Shown: piece after piece, positions 1 through 5,312 of the stretch
Numbering within the stretch: position 1 is the stretch's first letter
Layout: each line of letters starts with the position of its first letter
Assembly (NCBI GenBank): GCA_934378025.1
Contig: CAKRPM010000095.1
Span: 1 to 5,604, forward strand
Reading direction: 5' to 3'
Source of the DNA: an uncultured Eubacteriales bacterium
GTDB lineage: Bacteria > Bacillota > Clostridia > Oscillospirales > QAKW01
Length of the DNA: 5,604 nucleotides
Position numbers and translations under genes: made by a program
The notes under the pieces: model-generated
Seen by the model: only the letters and a program-made list of their open reading frames with translations
Database searches by the model: none
What the model was told of the DNA's origin: nothing

Positions 1-1
1 G

Positions 2-841
2 GTGGATGTACTGCTTTGCACGACGATTATTGAAACCGGCATTGACATGCCCTTTACCAATACGCTGATTGTGGAAAATGCCGATCGTTTCGGCCTGGCG
101 GGTCTTCATCAATTGCGCGGCAGAATCGGGCGCAGCAACATCAGAGCCTATGCTTATCTGACCTATCAGGCGGGTAAAGCGCCCAGTGAGGTTGCCGCCA
201 AACGCTTGATGACCATTCGCGAATTTACGGAATTCGGTTCCGGCTTTAAAATCGCAATGCGCGACTTGGAAATTCGGGGCGCAGGAAGTGTGCTGGGGGA
301 GCGGCAGCATGGGCATATCAATACCATCGGGTATGATTTGTATATGAAAATTTTATCCGAGGCCATTGCAGGCGAAAAGGGCACGGTGCAAAAAGTCAAA
401 AGCGACTGCACGGTGGATATCGCCGTATCTGCCTATTTGCCGGCGGAATATGTTTCCCATGAAGAGAGTCGGGTGGACTTGTATAAAAAGATTGCCGCCA
501 TTGAAAATGATGAGGATATGGCGGATGTGACGGATGAGCTGTGCGACCGCTTCGGCGAACCGCCGCAACCGACGATCAATTTGATGCGCATTGCCAAGCT
601 GCGCGGTATGGCGCGCCTTTGCGGTGTGGATGAAATTAAACAAAAGGGCGAGGCGGTACTGCTGTATATGAAGGACGGCGATCCCGAACATCTGATCGGC
701 GCGATTAAGGCGTTTCGGGGCAGATTGCTGCTGTCGGACGGCGCCCGACCGTATTTTACACTGCGACTGCAGCCGCAGGAGGATGTGATTGAGGCGCTTC
801 AGGCGTTGATTGATTATTTAAATGCACCCGAAAAAGTATAA
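2..841 (+). CDS. mfd: Transcription-repair coupling factor Mfd, C-terminal part (5' end outside window)
   Basis: Mfd is an ATP-driven DNA translocase that pushes stalled RNA polymerase off damaged DNA and recruits UvrA for nucleotide excision repair. Only the last 279 codons are present; the family is usually about 1,100-1,200 aa, so the first codon here (GTG) is an internal valine and not a start. Residues 1-45 are the end of the second helicase lobe, with motif V (TTIIETGID, residues 7-15) and motif VI (QLRGRIGRS, 37-45, including the arginine finger region). The translocation (TRG) motif follows at about 75-102, with MRDLEIRGAG and a glutamine at Q102; DLEIRGAG and the GYDLYMKIL stretch separate Mfd from RecG. 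Residues from about 135 to 235 are the C-terminal TRCF/D7 domain, which autoinhibits UvrA binding. The gene ends in TAA directly against a strong terminator, so it is the last gene of its transcript. Identification is very secure. Confidence 0.97.
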   Translation: MDVLLCTTIIETGIDMPFTNTLIVENADRFGLAGLHQLRGRIGRSNIRAYAYLTYQAGKAPSEVAAKRLMTIREFTEFGSGFKIAMRDLEIRGAGSVLGERQHGHINTIGYDLYMKILSEAIAGEKGTVQKVKSDCTVDIAVSAYLPAEYVSHEESRVDLYKKIAAIENDEDMADVTDELCDRFGEPPQPTINLMRIAKLRGMARLCGVDEIKQKGEAVLLYMKDGDPEHLIGAIKAFRGRLLLSDGARPYFTLRLQPQEDVIEALQALIDYLNAPEKV

Positions 842-876
842 AAAAACATCGAACGGCTGTGCCGTTCGATGTTTTT
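842..876. terminator. Bidirectional intrinsic terminator between mfd and the convergent membrane-protein gene
   Basis: A perfect 16-bp stem pairs 842-857 (AAAAACATCGAACGGC) with 861-876 around a TGT loop. On the plus strand the 3' arm ends in five T residues and serves mfd. On the minus strand the A-run from 840 onwards becomes a T-tract and serves the gene that stops at 881. The minus-strand tail overlaps the mfd stop codon. With 1 nt after the mfd stop and 4 nt after the minus-strand stop, the hairpin is the only sequence separating the two convergent genes. Confidence 0.95.
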
Positions 877-880
877 GATG

Positions 881-1630
881 TTATTTTGTTTTTTTCTGCC
901 GTCGGTCGCTGACAAAGCGGGCGTATTTTTGACGATACCCTTGCAGCAATTCACTAAGCGGTTCCTCCGAACGCAAGGCGAATACAAAGCGACGCTTTTT
1001 CTTTTGCTGTGCGCGCAGCGTATCAATATGCGCTTTAAGCTGCTCGTAATAAACGATAATTTCGTTTTTGCGGGCAAATGCGCGGATTTTTGCCAGTACA
1101 TTGAGCGAATAGCATACGTCAATGAAAAACACGCCGTAGAAAAAGCCGATGACAAAGGAAAAGACAAGATTGCGGGACAGCCAGTCCAACGCCGACAGAA
1201 TATACGGATGAATCGTAAAATAGTATACGGCGCTCAGCACCAGCCAAAAGAAAGAAAAGCGCGGGCAGATGATGCCTTGAATATTGCCCCATTGATCACT
1301 GTAATCCCAAAGTTTGACATTCATGCGCTTAATGAAAATCAGGCCGGCGATATATTCGATGACGGTCATCCCCAGCGCCATAAGAACAAGCTTTAATAAA
1401 ATGTGCCATATAAGCGGCAAATGCTCGGGCAGGGAGATGCTGGAAAGCAAATACAGTATGCAAAGTCCGAAGCCGTACAGCGGCAAATAAGGGCCGACCA
1501 AAAATCCGGGATTGATCCATTTGCGCTGCGGATTGGCCCGGGAGAAAAAACGTCTGAAAATCAGTTCAATACACCAACCGATCAGACTCCCCATGAAAAA
1601 TAAAAACAAAAATGTTAACAATAAGCTCAA
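881..1630 (-). CDS. CmpB-like 'putative ABC transporter permease' family membrane protein (Pfam PF06541 type), function unknown
   Basis: This is a multi-pass inner-membrane protein of about 249 aa. Numbered from the TTG start, hydrophobic segments lie near residues 3-25, 42-65, 73-100, 125-142 and 155-180, followed by a basic, soluble C-terminal tail from about 185 with a run of lysines and arginines. Family signatures I recognise are GSLIGWCIE (14-22), NPGFLVGPYLPLYGFG (40-55), VIEYIAG (90-96) and WDYSDQWGNIQG (108-119). The family carries the label 'ABC transporter permease' but lacks an adjacent ATPase here, and no substrate or reaction is established from sequence. The longest frame begins at a GTG at 1670-1672. 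I prefer the TTG at 1628-1630, because the GTG lies between the -35 and -10 boxes of the gene's own promoter and a G-rich Shine-Dalgarno sits 6 nt before the TTG. ATG codon 13 (GSLIGW follows) is a less likely alternative. The gene is monocistronic, convergent with mfd and divergent from the ribosomal operon. Confidence 0.85.
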   Translation of the reverse strand: MSLLLTFLFLFFMGSLIGWCIELIFRRFFSRANPQRKWINPGFLVGPYLPLYGFGLCILYLLSSISLPEHLPLIWHILLKLVLMALGMTVIEYIAGLIFIKRMNVKLWDYSDQWGNIQGIICPRFSFFWLVLSAVYYFTIHPYILSALDWLSRNLVFSFVIGFFYGVFFIDVCYSLNVLAKIRAFARKNEIIVYYEQLKAHIDTLRAQQKKKRRFVFALRSEEPLSELLQGYRQKYARFVSDRRQKKTK

Positions 1631-1644
1631 AAAAAGCCCCCCTT
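1631..1644 (-). promoter_or_regulatory. Shine-Dalgarno site that decides the start of the membrane-protein gene
   Basis: Read on the minus strand, AAGGGGGG (1644 to 1637) is followed by six nucleotides (CTTTTT) and then TTG at 1630-1628. No Shine-Dalgarno-like sequence sits before the upstream GTG at 1672. The run of six G is less canonical than the AAGGAGG sites elsewhere in this window, but its spacing is ideal. Confidence 0.7.
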
Positions 1645-1650
1645 GTTTCC

Positions 1651-1679
1651 ATTGTACAAAAATTGTCGGCACTCGTCAA
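1651..1679 (-). promoter_or_regulatory. Vegetative sigma-70/sigma-A type promoter of the membrane-protein gene
   Basis: On the minus strand, TTGACG (-35, 1679-1674) and TACAAT (-10, 1656-1651) are separated by exactly 17 nt, close to consensus at both boxes. Transcription should begin near 1643-1645, giving a 5' leader of only about 15 nt that is essentially the Shine-Dalgarno site plus spacer. Confidence 0.85.
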
Positions 1680-1714
1680 GTCCTAAAGACGGAAAGATAA
1701 TTTTGACAGGCTGC

Positions 1715-1768
1715 ACAAAAAAATAAGCAAAAAATCGTGAAAATTTCCGAAAAAATTTAAAAAAATAC
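1715..1768 (+). promoter_or_regulatory. A-tract-rich region upstream of the S10-operon promoter, possible UP element
   Basis: Phased runs of A and T (AAAAAAA, AAAAAA, AAAATTT, AAAAAATTT, AAAAAAA) fill the stretch just upstream of the -35 box. Such tracts are typical of UP elements, which bind the RNA polymerase alpha C-terminal domain at highly expressed ribosomal promoters. The composition is seen directly; the function is inferred. Nothing coding is visible in the rest of the 1680-1768 spacer between the divergent promoters. Confidence 0.5.
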
Positions 1769-1797
1769 TTGCATTTTTCGATTGTTTATAGTATTAT
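1769..1797 (+). promoter_or_regulatory. Promoter of the S10 ribosomal protein operon
   Basis: TTGCAT (-35, 1769-1774) and TATTAT (-10, 1792-1797) lie 17 nt apart, in AT-rich surroundings. It is the only well-spaced promoter I find between the divergent gene and rpsJ on this strand. A start point near 1803-1806 would give a leader of about 380 nt before rpsJ. Weaker promoters farther downstream cannot be excluded. Confidence 0.8.
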
Positions 1798-1823
1798 ATT
1801 TAGGCACGACTGGAAAGCGTTGA

Positions 1824-1890
1824 TGCAGGAGGTGGCTGCAAAAGTCCGAAAACCCTTGCAAAAAGCGACTTTATGCAGGAAATTTCTGCG
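1824..1890 (+). promoter_or_regulatory. Mutually exclusive stem set in the S10 leader (possible RNA switch)
   Basis: Four segments can pair in two ways. Local option: TGCAG 1824-1828 with CTGCA 1836-1840 (loop GAGGTGG), and GCAG 1876-1879 with CTGC 1887-1890. Long-range option: CTGCA plus AAAGTC (1836-1846) with GACTTT, a bulged A1874, and TGCAG (1868-1879), an 11-bp helix. The 8-nt direct repeat ATGCAGGA at 1823-1830 and 1874-1881 supplies the competing strands. Base pairing is checked by hand; no folding energies were computed. Confidence 0.5.
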
Positions 1891-1960
1891 GAGCATGTTC
1901 GGTTGCGCCCCTTAAAGAAGCAAATGTGTTGTTTCGTTTGTTCGTCTTTTTTGGGGAGCA

Positions 1961-1990
1961 TCAGACTGTTTTAAAAGGTTGCACAGTCGA
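1961..1990 (+). promoter_or_regulatory. Leader hairpin GACTGT/ACAGTC
   Basis: GACTGT (1964-1969) pairs perfectly with ACAGTC (1983-1988) around a 13-nt loop. The stem can continue outward by TC/GA (1961-1962 with 1989-1990) across a bulged A1963. It follows a six-T run (1947-1952) but has no T-tract of its own, so it is structural and not a terminator. Confidence 0.5.
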
Positions 1991-2030
1991 TTTAAACCGA
2001 GCGAAAACAAAAAAATTCTTCAGAGAACTG

Positions 2031-2045
2031 TCGGGAGCGTCCCGA
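2031..2045 (+). promoter_or_regulatory. Leader hairpin TCGGGA-GCG-TCCCGA
   Basis: A perfect 6-bp GC-rich stem with a GCG triloop lies 23 nt upstream of the terminator-like hairpin. No T-tract follows. The 3' arm or the arm CGGGA could in principle pair alternatively with TCCCG at 2135-2139 near the rpsJ start. Confidence 0.55.
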
Positions 2046-2068
2046 TAAGCTTGATAACAAGAAATTTT

Positions 2069-2090
2069 CCGGATTTTCATCCGGCTTTTT
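2069..2090 (+). terminator. Candidate intrinsic attenuator in the S10-operon leader
   Basis: CCGGAT (2069-2074) pairs with ATCCGG (2079-2084) around a TTTC loop and is followed by CTTTTTATT. A short, GC-rich stem directly before a T-run on the plus strand fits a weak intrinsic terminator. It sits inside the leader, 91 nt before rpsJ and well after the operon promoter, so it would stop transcription before the genes. The minus strand has no matching T-run, so it does not serve the divergent gene. The stem is only 6 bp, so termination is likely partial or conditional. Confidence 0.6.
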
Positions 2091-2094
2091 ATTG

Positions 2095-2113
2095 GGGCGG
2101 GTGTGAAACGCCC
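2095..2113 (+). promoter_or_regulatory. Leader hairpin GGGCG/CGCCC between attenuator and rpsJ
   Basis: GGGCG (2095-2099) pairs with CGCCC (2109-2113) around a 9-nt loop, immediately after the T-run of the candidate attenuator. Its role is unknown. It lies too far upstream to occlude the rpsJ Shine-Dalgarno site directly. Confidence 0.45.
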
Positions 2114-2181
2114 GGCTCGGTGGAAAGATTTTGTTCCCGTCGTTACCCTTCGTGCACATTATTTAATAAGGAGGAAAACAA

Positions 2182-2490
2182 ATGAAAACCAACAAAATCA
2201 GAATCCGTATCAAAGGCTATGAAGCGATTTTGGTCGATCAGGCGGCTGCGAAGATTGTTGATACCGCCAAGAGAACCGGCGCCACGGTAAGCGGCCCGAT
2301 CCCTCTGCCGACCGACAAGGAAATCATTACCATTCTGCGTGCTGTTCATAAGTACAAGGATTCCCGTGAGCAATTTGAAAGAAGAACTCACAAGCGTTTG
2401 ATCGACATTTTGAAGCCCAGCGCCAAGACCACCGAAGCGATCGGCAATCTTGAGCTGCCGGCAGGCGTGGATATCGAAATCAAACTGTAG
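2182..2490 (+). CDS. rpsJ: Small ribosomal subunit protein S10 (also NusE)
   Basis: S10 is a protein of the 30S head and, as NusE, also joins NusB in transcription antitermination complexes. The product is 102 aa, normal for the family. The N-terminal strand has [29 protein letters not shown]. The conserved core SGPIPLPT is at residues 37-44, and the KDSREQFE and THKRLIDI motifs that mark the long loop and rRNA contact follow. The C-terminus ends in [11 protein letters not shown], as is typical. The ATG is preceded at 7 nt by a perfect AAGGAGG (2168-2174). It is the first gene of the operon; the 95-nt gap to rplC is the largest in the cluster. Nothing appears degenerate, and identification is certain. 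Confidence 0.98.
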   Translation: MKTNKIRIRIKGYEAILVDQAAAKIVDTAKRTGATVSGPIPLPTDKEIITILRAVHKYKDSREQFERRTHKRLIDILKPSAKTTEAIGNLELPAGVDIEIKL

Positions 2491-2585
2491 GATATCATTC
2501 GCAACTGGTTTGCGGCTTGTGTAGAGTTCAGGCCGCTACGGTCAAGTTGATTTTATCAACCAATAACCAAAGGAGGAACACGAAA
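2491..2585 (+). promoter_or_regulatory. Structured rpsJ-rplC intergenic region
   Basis: This 95-nt gap is several times longer than any other gap in the operon (-1 to 21 nt). It holds a perfect GTTGAT-TTT-ATCAAC hairpin (2546-2560) ending 9 nt before the rplC Shine-Dalgarno site. Upstream are two competing pairings: CGCAA 2500-2504 with TTGCG 2510-2514, or GCGGC 2512-2516 with GCCGC 2532-2536. No T-run follows any of these stems, so a terminator is unlikely. An RNA-processing or translational role is possible but not shown. Confidence 0.4.
2570..2576 (+). promoter_or_regulatory. rplC: Shine-Dalgarno site fixing the rplC start at GTG 2586
   Basis: A perfect AAGGAGG lies 9 nt before GTG 2586-2588. 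The longer in-frame start at 2517 has no comparable site and would add 23 residues that do not resemble L3. Confidence 0.9.
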
Positions 2586-3221
2586 GTGAAGAAAGGTATT
2601 ATCGGAAAGAAAATCGGAATGACCCAAATCTTCGATGAGAAGGGCAATGTTATTCCGGTAACGGTCATTCAGGCCGGTCCCTGCGTAGTGGTGCAGAAGA
2701 AAACCACCGAAAACGACGGTTATAACTCCGTGCAATTGGGCTACGGTGCCGTCACCGAAAAACATGTCACCAAACCTTTAAAAGGCCATTTCGCCAAAGC
2801 AGGCGTGGAAATGAAGAAGGTTCTTAAAGAGTTCCGTCTGGAAAACGCCGCTGAGATGAACGTGGGCGATATCGTTGACGTTACCGCTTTCGCCGCCGGC
2901 GAATGTGTGGACGTTACGGGCATTTCCAAGGGTAAAGGCTACGCCGGTACGATCAAGAGATATAACGGTCATCGTACACCGATGACGCACGGCGGCGGTC
3001 CTGTGCATCGTCATGCCGGTTCTATGGGCGCCTGCTCTTCTCCTTCCAGAATTTTCAAGGGCAAAAAGATGCCCGGTCACATGGGTGCCGTACAGGTTAC
3101 CGTGCAAAATCTGGATGTTGTGAAGATCGACGCGGAAAATCAACTGTTGGTTGTTAAGGGTGCAATCCCGGGTCCGAAGGGCTCCGTTGTAACCGTTAAG
3201 AACACAGTGAAAAACGGTTAA
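2586..3221 (+). CDS. rplC: Large ribosomal subunit protein L3
   Basis: L3 binds domain VI of 23S rRNA early in 50S assembly, and a loop of it reaches towards the peptidyl-transferase centre. From GTG at 2586 the protein is 211 aa, matching the usual length of about 205-215. The N-terminus [15 protein letters not shown] is the family hallmark. The central extension contains [20 protein letters not shown], followed by [11 protein letters not shown] and [12 protein letters not shown]. The C-terminus has [14 protein letters not shown]. The open frame extends upstream to 2517, but the Shine-Dalgarno position and homology favour GTG. It is the only gene of the cluster here that does not start with ATG. 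It is followed by rplD after 17 nt. Confidence 0.98.
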   Translation: MKKGIIGKKIGMTQIFDEKGNVIPVTVIQAGPCVVVQKKTTENDGYNSVQLGYGAVTEKHVTKPLKGHFAKAGVEMKKVLKEFRLENAAEMNVGDIVDVTAFAAGECVDVTGISKGKGYAGTIKRYNGHRTPMTHGGGPVHRHAGSMGACSSPSRIFKGKKMPGHMGAVQVTVQNLDVVKIDAENQLLVVKGAIPGPKGSVVTVKNTVKNG

Positions 3222-3238
3222 GTCAGGAGGGAAAAGCA

Positions 3239-3859
3239 ATGGCTGAAATTAAAGTACTGAATATGTCCGGCGAAGAGGTTTCTACTTTGAATTTGGCGGA
3301 CAGTGTGTTCGCAGCACCGATCAATGAAGCTGCAATTCATACGGCTGTCGTAAACCTTCTTGCCAACCAACGTCAGGGAACACAGTCCGCACTCACCCGT
3401 TCCGAGGTGTCCGGCGGCGGTGCAAAACCGTGGCGTCAAAAGGGGACGGGCCGTGCAAGACAAGGTTCGATCCGCTCGCCGCAATGGACGCACGGCGGTA
3501 TCGTATTTGCGCCCAAGCCCCGCGATTACAGCTATTCCATCAACAAAAAGGTGAAACGGCTGGCATTTAAGAGCGCGCTGTCTGCAAAAATGGCAGAGGG
3601 CAAGCTGATCGTGTTGGACAGCATTGGCATGGAAGAATACAAAACCAAGGCGGTTGTTGCCATGCTGGCGGCGATTAAGGCGGACAACGCATTGATCGTC
3701 AGTGCAACGGCAAACAAATGCTTTGTGAAGAGCGCCGCGAACATTAAGGGCGTTCAAACAGCTCCTGTCTGCAGCATGAACGTGTATGACGTTCTTGCCC
3801 ATGATACGCTCGTTCTCACGGTTGAGGCTGTGAAAAAGATCGAGGAGGTTTACGCATAA
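3239..3859 (+). CDS. rplD: Large ribosomal subunit protein L4
   Basis: L4 has a globular surface domain and a long loop that helps line the constriction of the peptide exit tunnel. In E. coli it also represses its own S10 operon. The product is 206 aa, which is normal. The tunnel loop is visible at residues 44-80: TRSEVSGGG, then [15 protein letters not shown] (63-77) and SPQWTHGG. The lysine in the RQKGTGRAR motif, where macrolide-resistance changes occur in other bacteria, is the ordinary residue, so no resistance variant is apparent. The start ATG has AGGAGGG (3225-3231) 7 nt upstream. The stop codon shares one base with the rplW start (TAATG). Whether this L4 binds the leader at 1804-2181 is the obvious regulatory question but cannot be read from sequence. 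Confidence 0.98.
   Translation: MAEIKVLNMSGEEVSTLNLADSVFAAPINEAAIHTAVVNLLANQRQGTQSALTRSEVSGGGAKPWRQKGTGRARQGSIRSPQWTHGGIVFAPKPRDYSYSINKKVKRLAFKSALSAKMAEGKLIVLDSIGMEEYKTKAVVAMLAAIKADNALIVSATANKCFVKSAANIKGVQTAPVCSMNVYDVLAHDTLVLTVEAVKKIEEVYA
3842..3848 (+). promoter_or_regulatory. rplW: rplW Shine-Dalgarno site inside the end of rplD
   Basis: GAGGAGG lies within the final codons of rplD, 10 nt before the rplW ATG. With the TAATG stop-start overlap this suggests translational coupling, matching L23 output to L4 output. Confidence 0.85.
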
Positions 3860-4155
3860 TGAAATCTGTTTACGACGTAATTAAAAAACCGGTCATCACG
3901 GAGAAATCCATGATGAAAATGCAACAAAACAAAACGTACGTTTTCGAGGTTGATGTAAACACCAATAAAACCGAGGTTAAAAAAGCCGTTGAAGAGATTT
4001 TCGGCGTAAAGGTTGAACGGGTTACCATCACCAACGTAAAGGGAAAAGAGAAGAGAATGGGTGCTAACTCCGGCTTCCGTCCCGATCGCAAGAAAGCTTA
4101 TGTCAAATTAACCGAAGCATCAAAGACCATCGAGTTCTTTGATGGAATGATGTAA
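3859..4155 (+). CDS. rplW: Large ribosomal subunit protein L23
   Basis: L23 sits at the exit of the peptide tunnel and is the docking site for trigger factor and the signal recognition particle. The protein is 98 aa, typical of bacterial L23. It opens with [15 protein letters not shown], the family signature. It continues with [42 protein letters not shown], and the rRNA-binding extension has [13 protein letters not shown]. The ATG overlaps the rplD stop by one base. Its own TAA overlaps the AAGGAGG site of rplB (4154-4160). Identification is certain. Confidence 0.98.
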   Translation: MKSVYDVIKKPVITEKSMMKMQQNKTYVFEVDVNTNKTEVKKAVEEIFGVKVERVTITNVKGKEKRMGANSGFRPDRKKAYVKLTEASKTIEFFDGMM

Positions 4156-4169
4156 GGAGGAGAAACGTT

Positions 4170-5003
4170 ATGGCAATTAAAACATACAAACCGACGACTC
4201 CTGCCAGAAGACAAATGTCAAATGTTGACTATTCTTGTCTGTCCAAAGTTGCTCCGGAGCGCAGCCTGCTTGCAGGCGGTAAAAAGAAATCCGGCCGCAA
4301 CAGCTACGGCAGAATTACCGTTCGTCATCAGGGCGGCGGCAATAAGCAAAAATACAGAATTATCGATTTTAAGAAAAACAAGCTGGATGTACCGGCAACC
4401 GTTAAAACCATCGAATACGATCCCAATCGTACGGTATTTATCGCGTTGATCGAGTATGCCGACGGTGAAAAGAGCTATATTTTGGCACCGGCCGAGCTTA
4501 AAATCGGCGATACCGTTATCACCAGCAAAGATGCTGACATCAAGCCGGGCAACACCTTGCCGCTGTCGGCCATTCCTGTAGGTACGATCATCAACAGCGT
4601 TGAATTGTATCCGGGCAAAGGCGCGCAGCTGGTTCGTTCCGCCGGTGCTTATGCACAGCTGATGGCGAAAGAAAACGGTTATGCGCAGGTCAGACTGCCG
4701 TCCGGTGAGGTTAGAATGGTTCGCCTGGATTGCAAGGCGGGCATCGGTGTACTTTCCAACGGCGATCACTCCAACGTTACCATCGGTAAAGCCGGTAGAA
4801 AACGTCACATGGGAATTCGCCCGACAGTTCGCGGTTCCGTTATGAACCCGTGCGATCACCCGCACGGTGGTGGTGAAGGCAGAGCGCCGATCGGCCGCAG
4901 CGGCCCGGTTACGCCTTGGGGCAAACCGACCCTCGGTTACAAGACGAGAAGCAAGAAAGCCAAGTCTAATAAGTTCATCGTACGCCGCAGAAACGGCAAA
5001 TAA
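4170..5003 (+). CDS. rplB: Large ribosomal subunit protein L2
   Basis: L2 is one of the most conserved ribosomal proteins. It joins the two subunits and lies near the peptidyl-transferase centre. The protein is 277 aa, the normal size. The N-terminal part has [15 protein letters not shown] and [22 protein letters not shown] (OB-fold region). The middle has the SH3-like domain with LPSGEVRMV. The C-terminal signature [18 protein letters not shown] is intact; the histidine at residue 230 corresponds to E. coli His229, reported as important for activity. The basic tail [20 protein letters not shown] is complete. A perfect AAGGAGG precedes the ATG by 9 nt. The gene is 14 nt after rplW and 21 nt before rpsS. 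Confidence 0.98.
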   Translation: MAIKTYKPTTPARRQMSNVDYSCLSKVAPERSLLAGGKKKSGRNSYGRITVRHQGGGNKQKYRIIDFKKNKLDVPATVKTIEYDPNRTVFIALIEYADGEKSYILAPAELKIGDTVITSKDADIKPGNTLPLSAIPVGTIINSVELYPGKGAQLVRSAGAYAQLMAKENGYAQVRLPSGEVRMVRLDCKAGIGVLSNGDHSNVTIGKAGRKRHMGIRPTVRGSVMNPCDHPHGGGEGRAPIGRSGPVTPWGKPTLGYKTRSKKAKSNKFIVRRRNGK

Positions 5004-5024
5004 TAACGGAAGGAGAGTATTGAC

Positions 5025-5297
5025 ATGGGCAGAAGCGTAAAAAAAGGACCATTCGTGGATCCTAAACTGTATGCAAGAATTTCTAAAATGAACGAAGCCG
5101 GTGAAAAGCGCGTTCTGAAAAGCTGGTCCAGAGCATCTACCATCTTTCCGGAATTCGTAGGGCACACAATTGCTGTGCACGACGGCAGAAAACATGTACC
5201 GGTATATATCACGGAAGATATGGTAGGTCATAAACTCGGTGAATTTGCACCGACCAGAACGTTTAGAGGCCACGCCGGCGCAAAAACGACGAAGTAG
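5025..5297 (+). CDS. rpsS: Small ribosomal subunit protein S19
   Basis: S19 is in the 30S head, forms a complex with S13 and contacts the A-site tRNA side and intersubunit bridges. The 90-aa product has the full family pattern: [15 protein letters not shown] at the start, then [54 protein letters not shown]. The final residues are AKTTK. The start has AAGGAG (5010-5015) 9 nt upstream. It lies in canonical order between rplB and rplV, 15 nt before the latter. No anomaly is visible. Confidence 0.98.
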   Translation: MGRSVKKGPFVDPKLYARISKMNEAGEKRVLKSWSRASTIFPEFVGHTIAVHDGRKHVPVYITEDMVGHKLGEFAPTRTFRGHAGAKTTK

Positions 5298-5312
5298 GCA
5301 GGAGGATATAAA

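Larger units (their letters stand above)
1804..2181 (+). promoter_or_regulatory. Long structured 5' leader of the S10 operon, candidate cis-regulatory RNA
   Basis: About 380 nt separate the promoter from rpsJ, and I find no supported gene here. Five recognisable paired elements occur in order: a TGCAG/CTGCA switch region (1824-1890), a GACTGT/ACAGTC hairpin (1964-1988), a TCGGGA/TCCCGA hairpin (2031-2045), a terminator-like hairpin (2069-2090) and a GGGCG/CGCCC hairpin (2095-2113). S10 operons in E. coli and relatives are controlled through the leader by ribosomal protein L4, encoded by the third gene of this operon, at both attenuation and translation. I see no clear sequence match to that leader. 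Control by L4 or another ligand is therefore inference from architecture. T-box and the common L10, L19, L20 and L21 leader types are not recognised. Confidence 0.65.

Noticed and set aside
869..1396. Long plus-strand frame opposite the membrane-protein gene
   Set aside because: Its translation is low-complexity and basic with no family resemblance. The opposite strand has a clear family match, promoter and ribosome-binding site, so this frame is a shadow.
1703..1708. Consensus TTGACA on the plus strand upstream of the S10 promoter
   Set aside because: No acceptable -10 box lies 16-18 nt downstream; the sequence there is AATAAGCA. It is more likely chance in AT-rich DNA.
1827..1832. AGGAGG in the early leader, as if a small gene followed
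   Set aside because: The nearest following start codon at a usable frame is a TTG about 23 nt away, too far for initiation, and GTG 1832-1834 overlaps the site. The motif lies in the loop region of a stem.
1915..1952. AAAGA...TCTTTTTT pairing with a six-T run as a first terminator in the leader
   Set aside because: The possible stem is AT-only and interrupted by asymmetric internal loops. It is too weak to call a terminator.
2114..2145. CGGTGGAAAG...TTCCCG stretch, faintly like a T-box region
   Set aside because: The T-box core (TGGNACCGCG) is absent and the terminator-like stem lies upstream, not downstream, as a T-box would require.
1979..2185. 68-codon frame in the leader ending in an ATGA overlap with rpsJ, a possible leader peptide
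   Set aside because: The TTG start has AAGG directly abutting it and no usable Shine-Dalgarno spacing. The frame runs through the hairpins and the candidate attenuator, and the translation resembles no family I know.
3301..3600. Possible macrolide-resistance variant in the L4 tunnel loop
   Set aside because: The RQKGTGRAR motif is intact with the ordinary lysine, so nothing suggests a resistance change.
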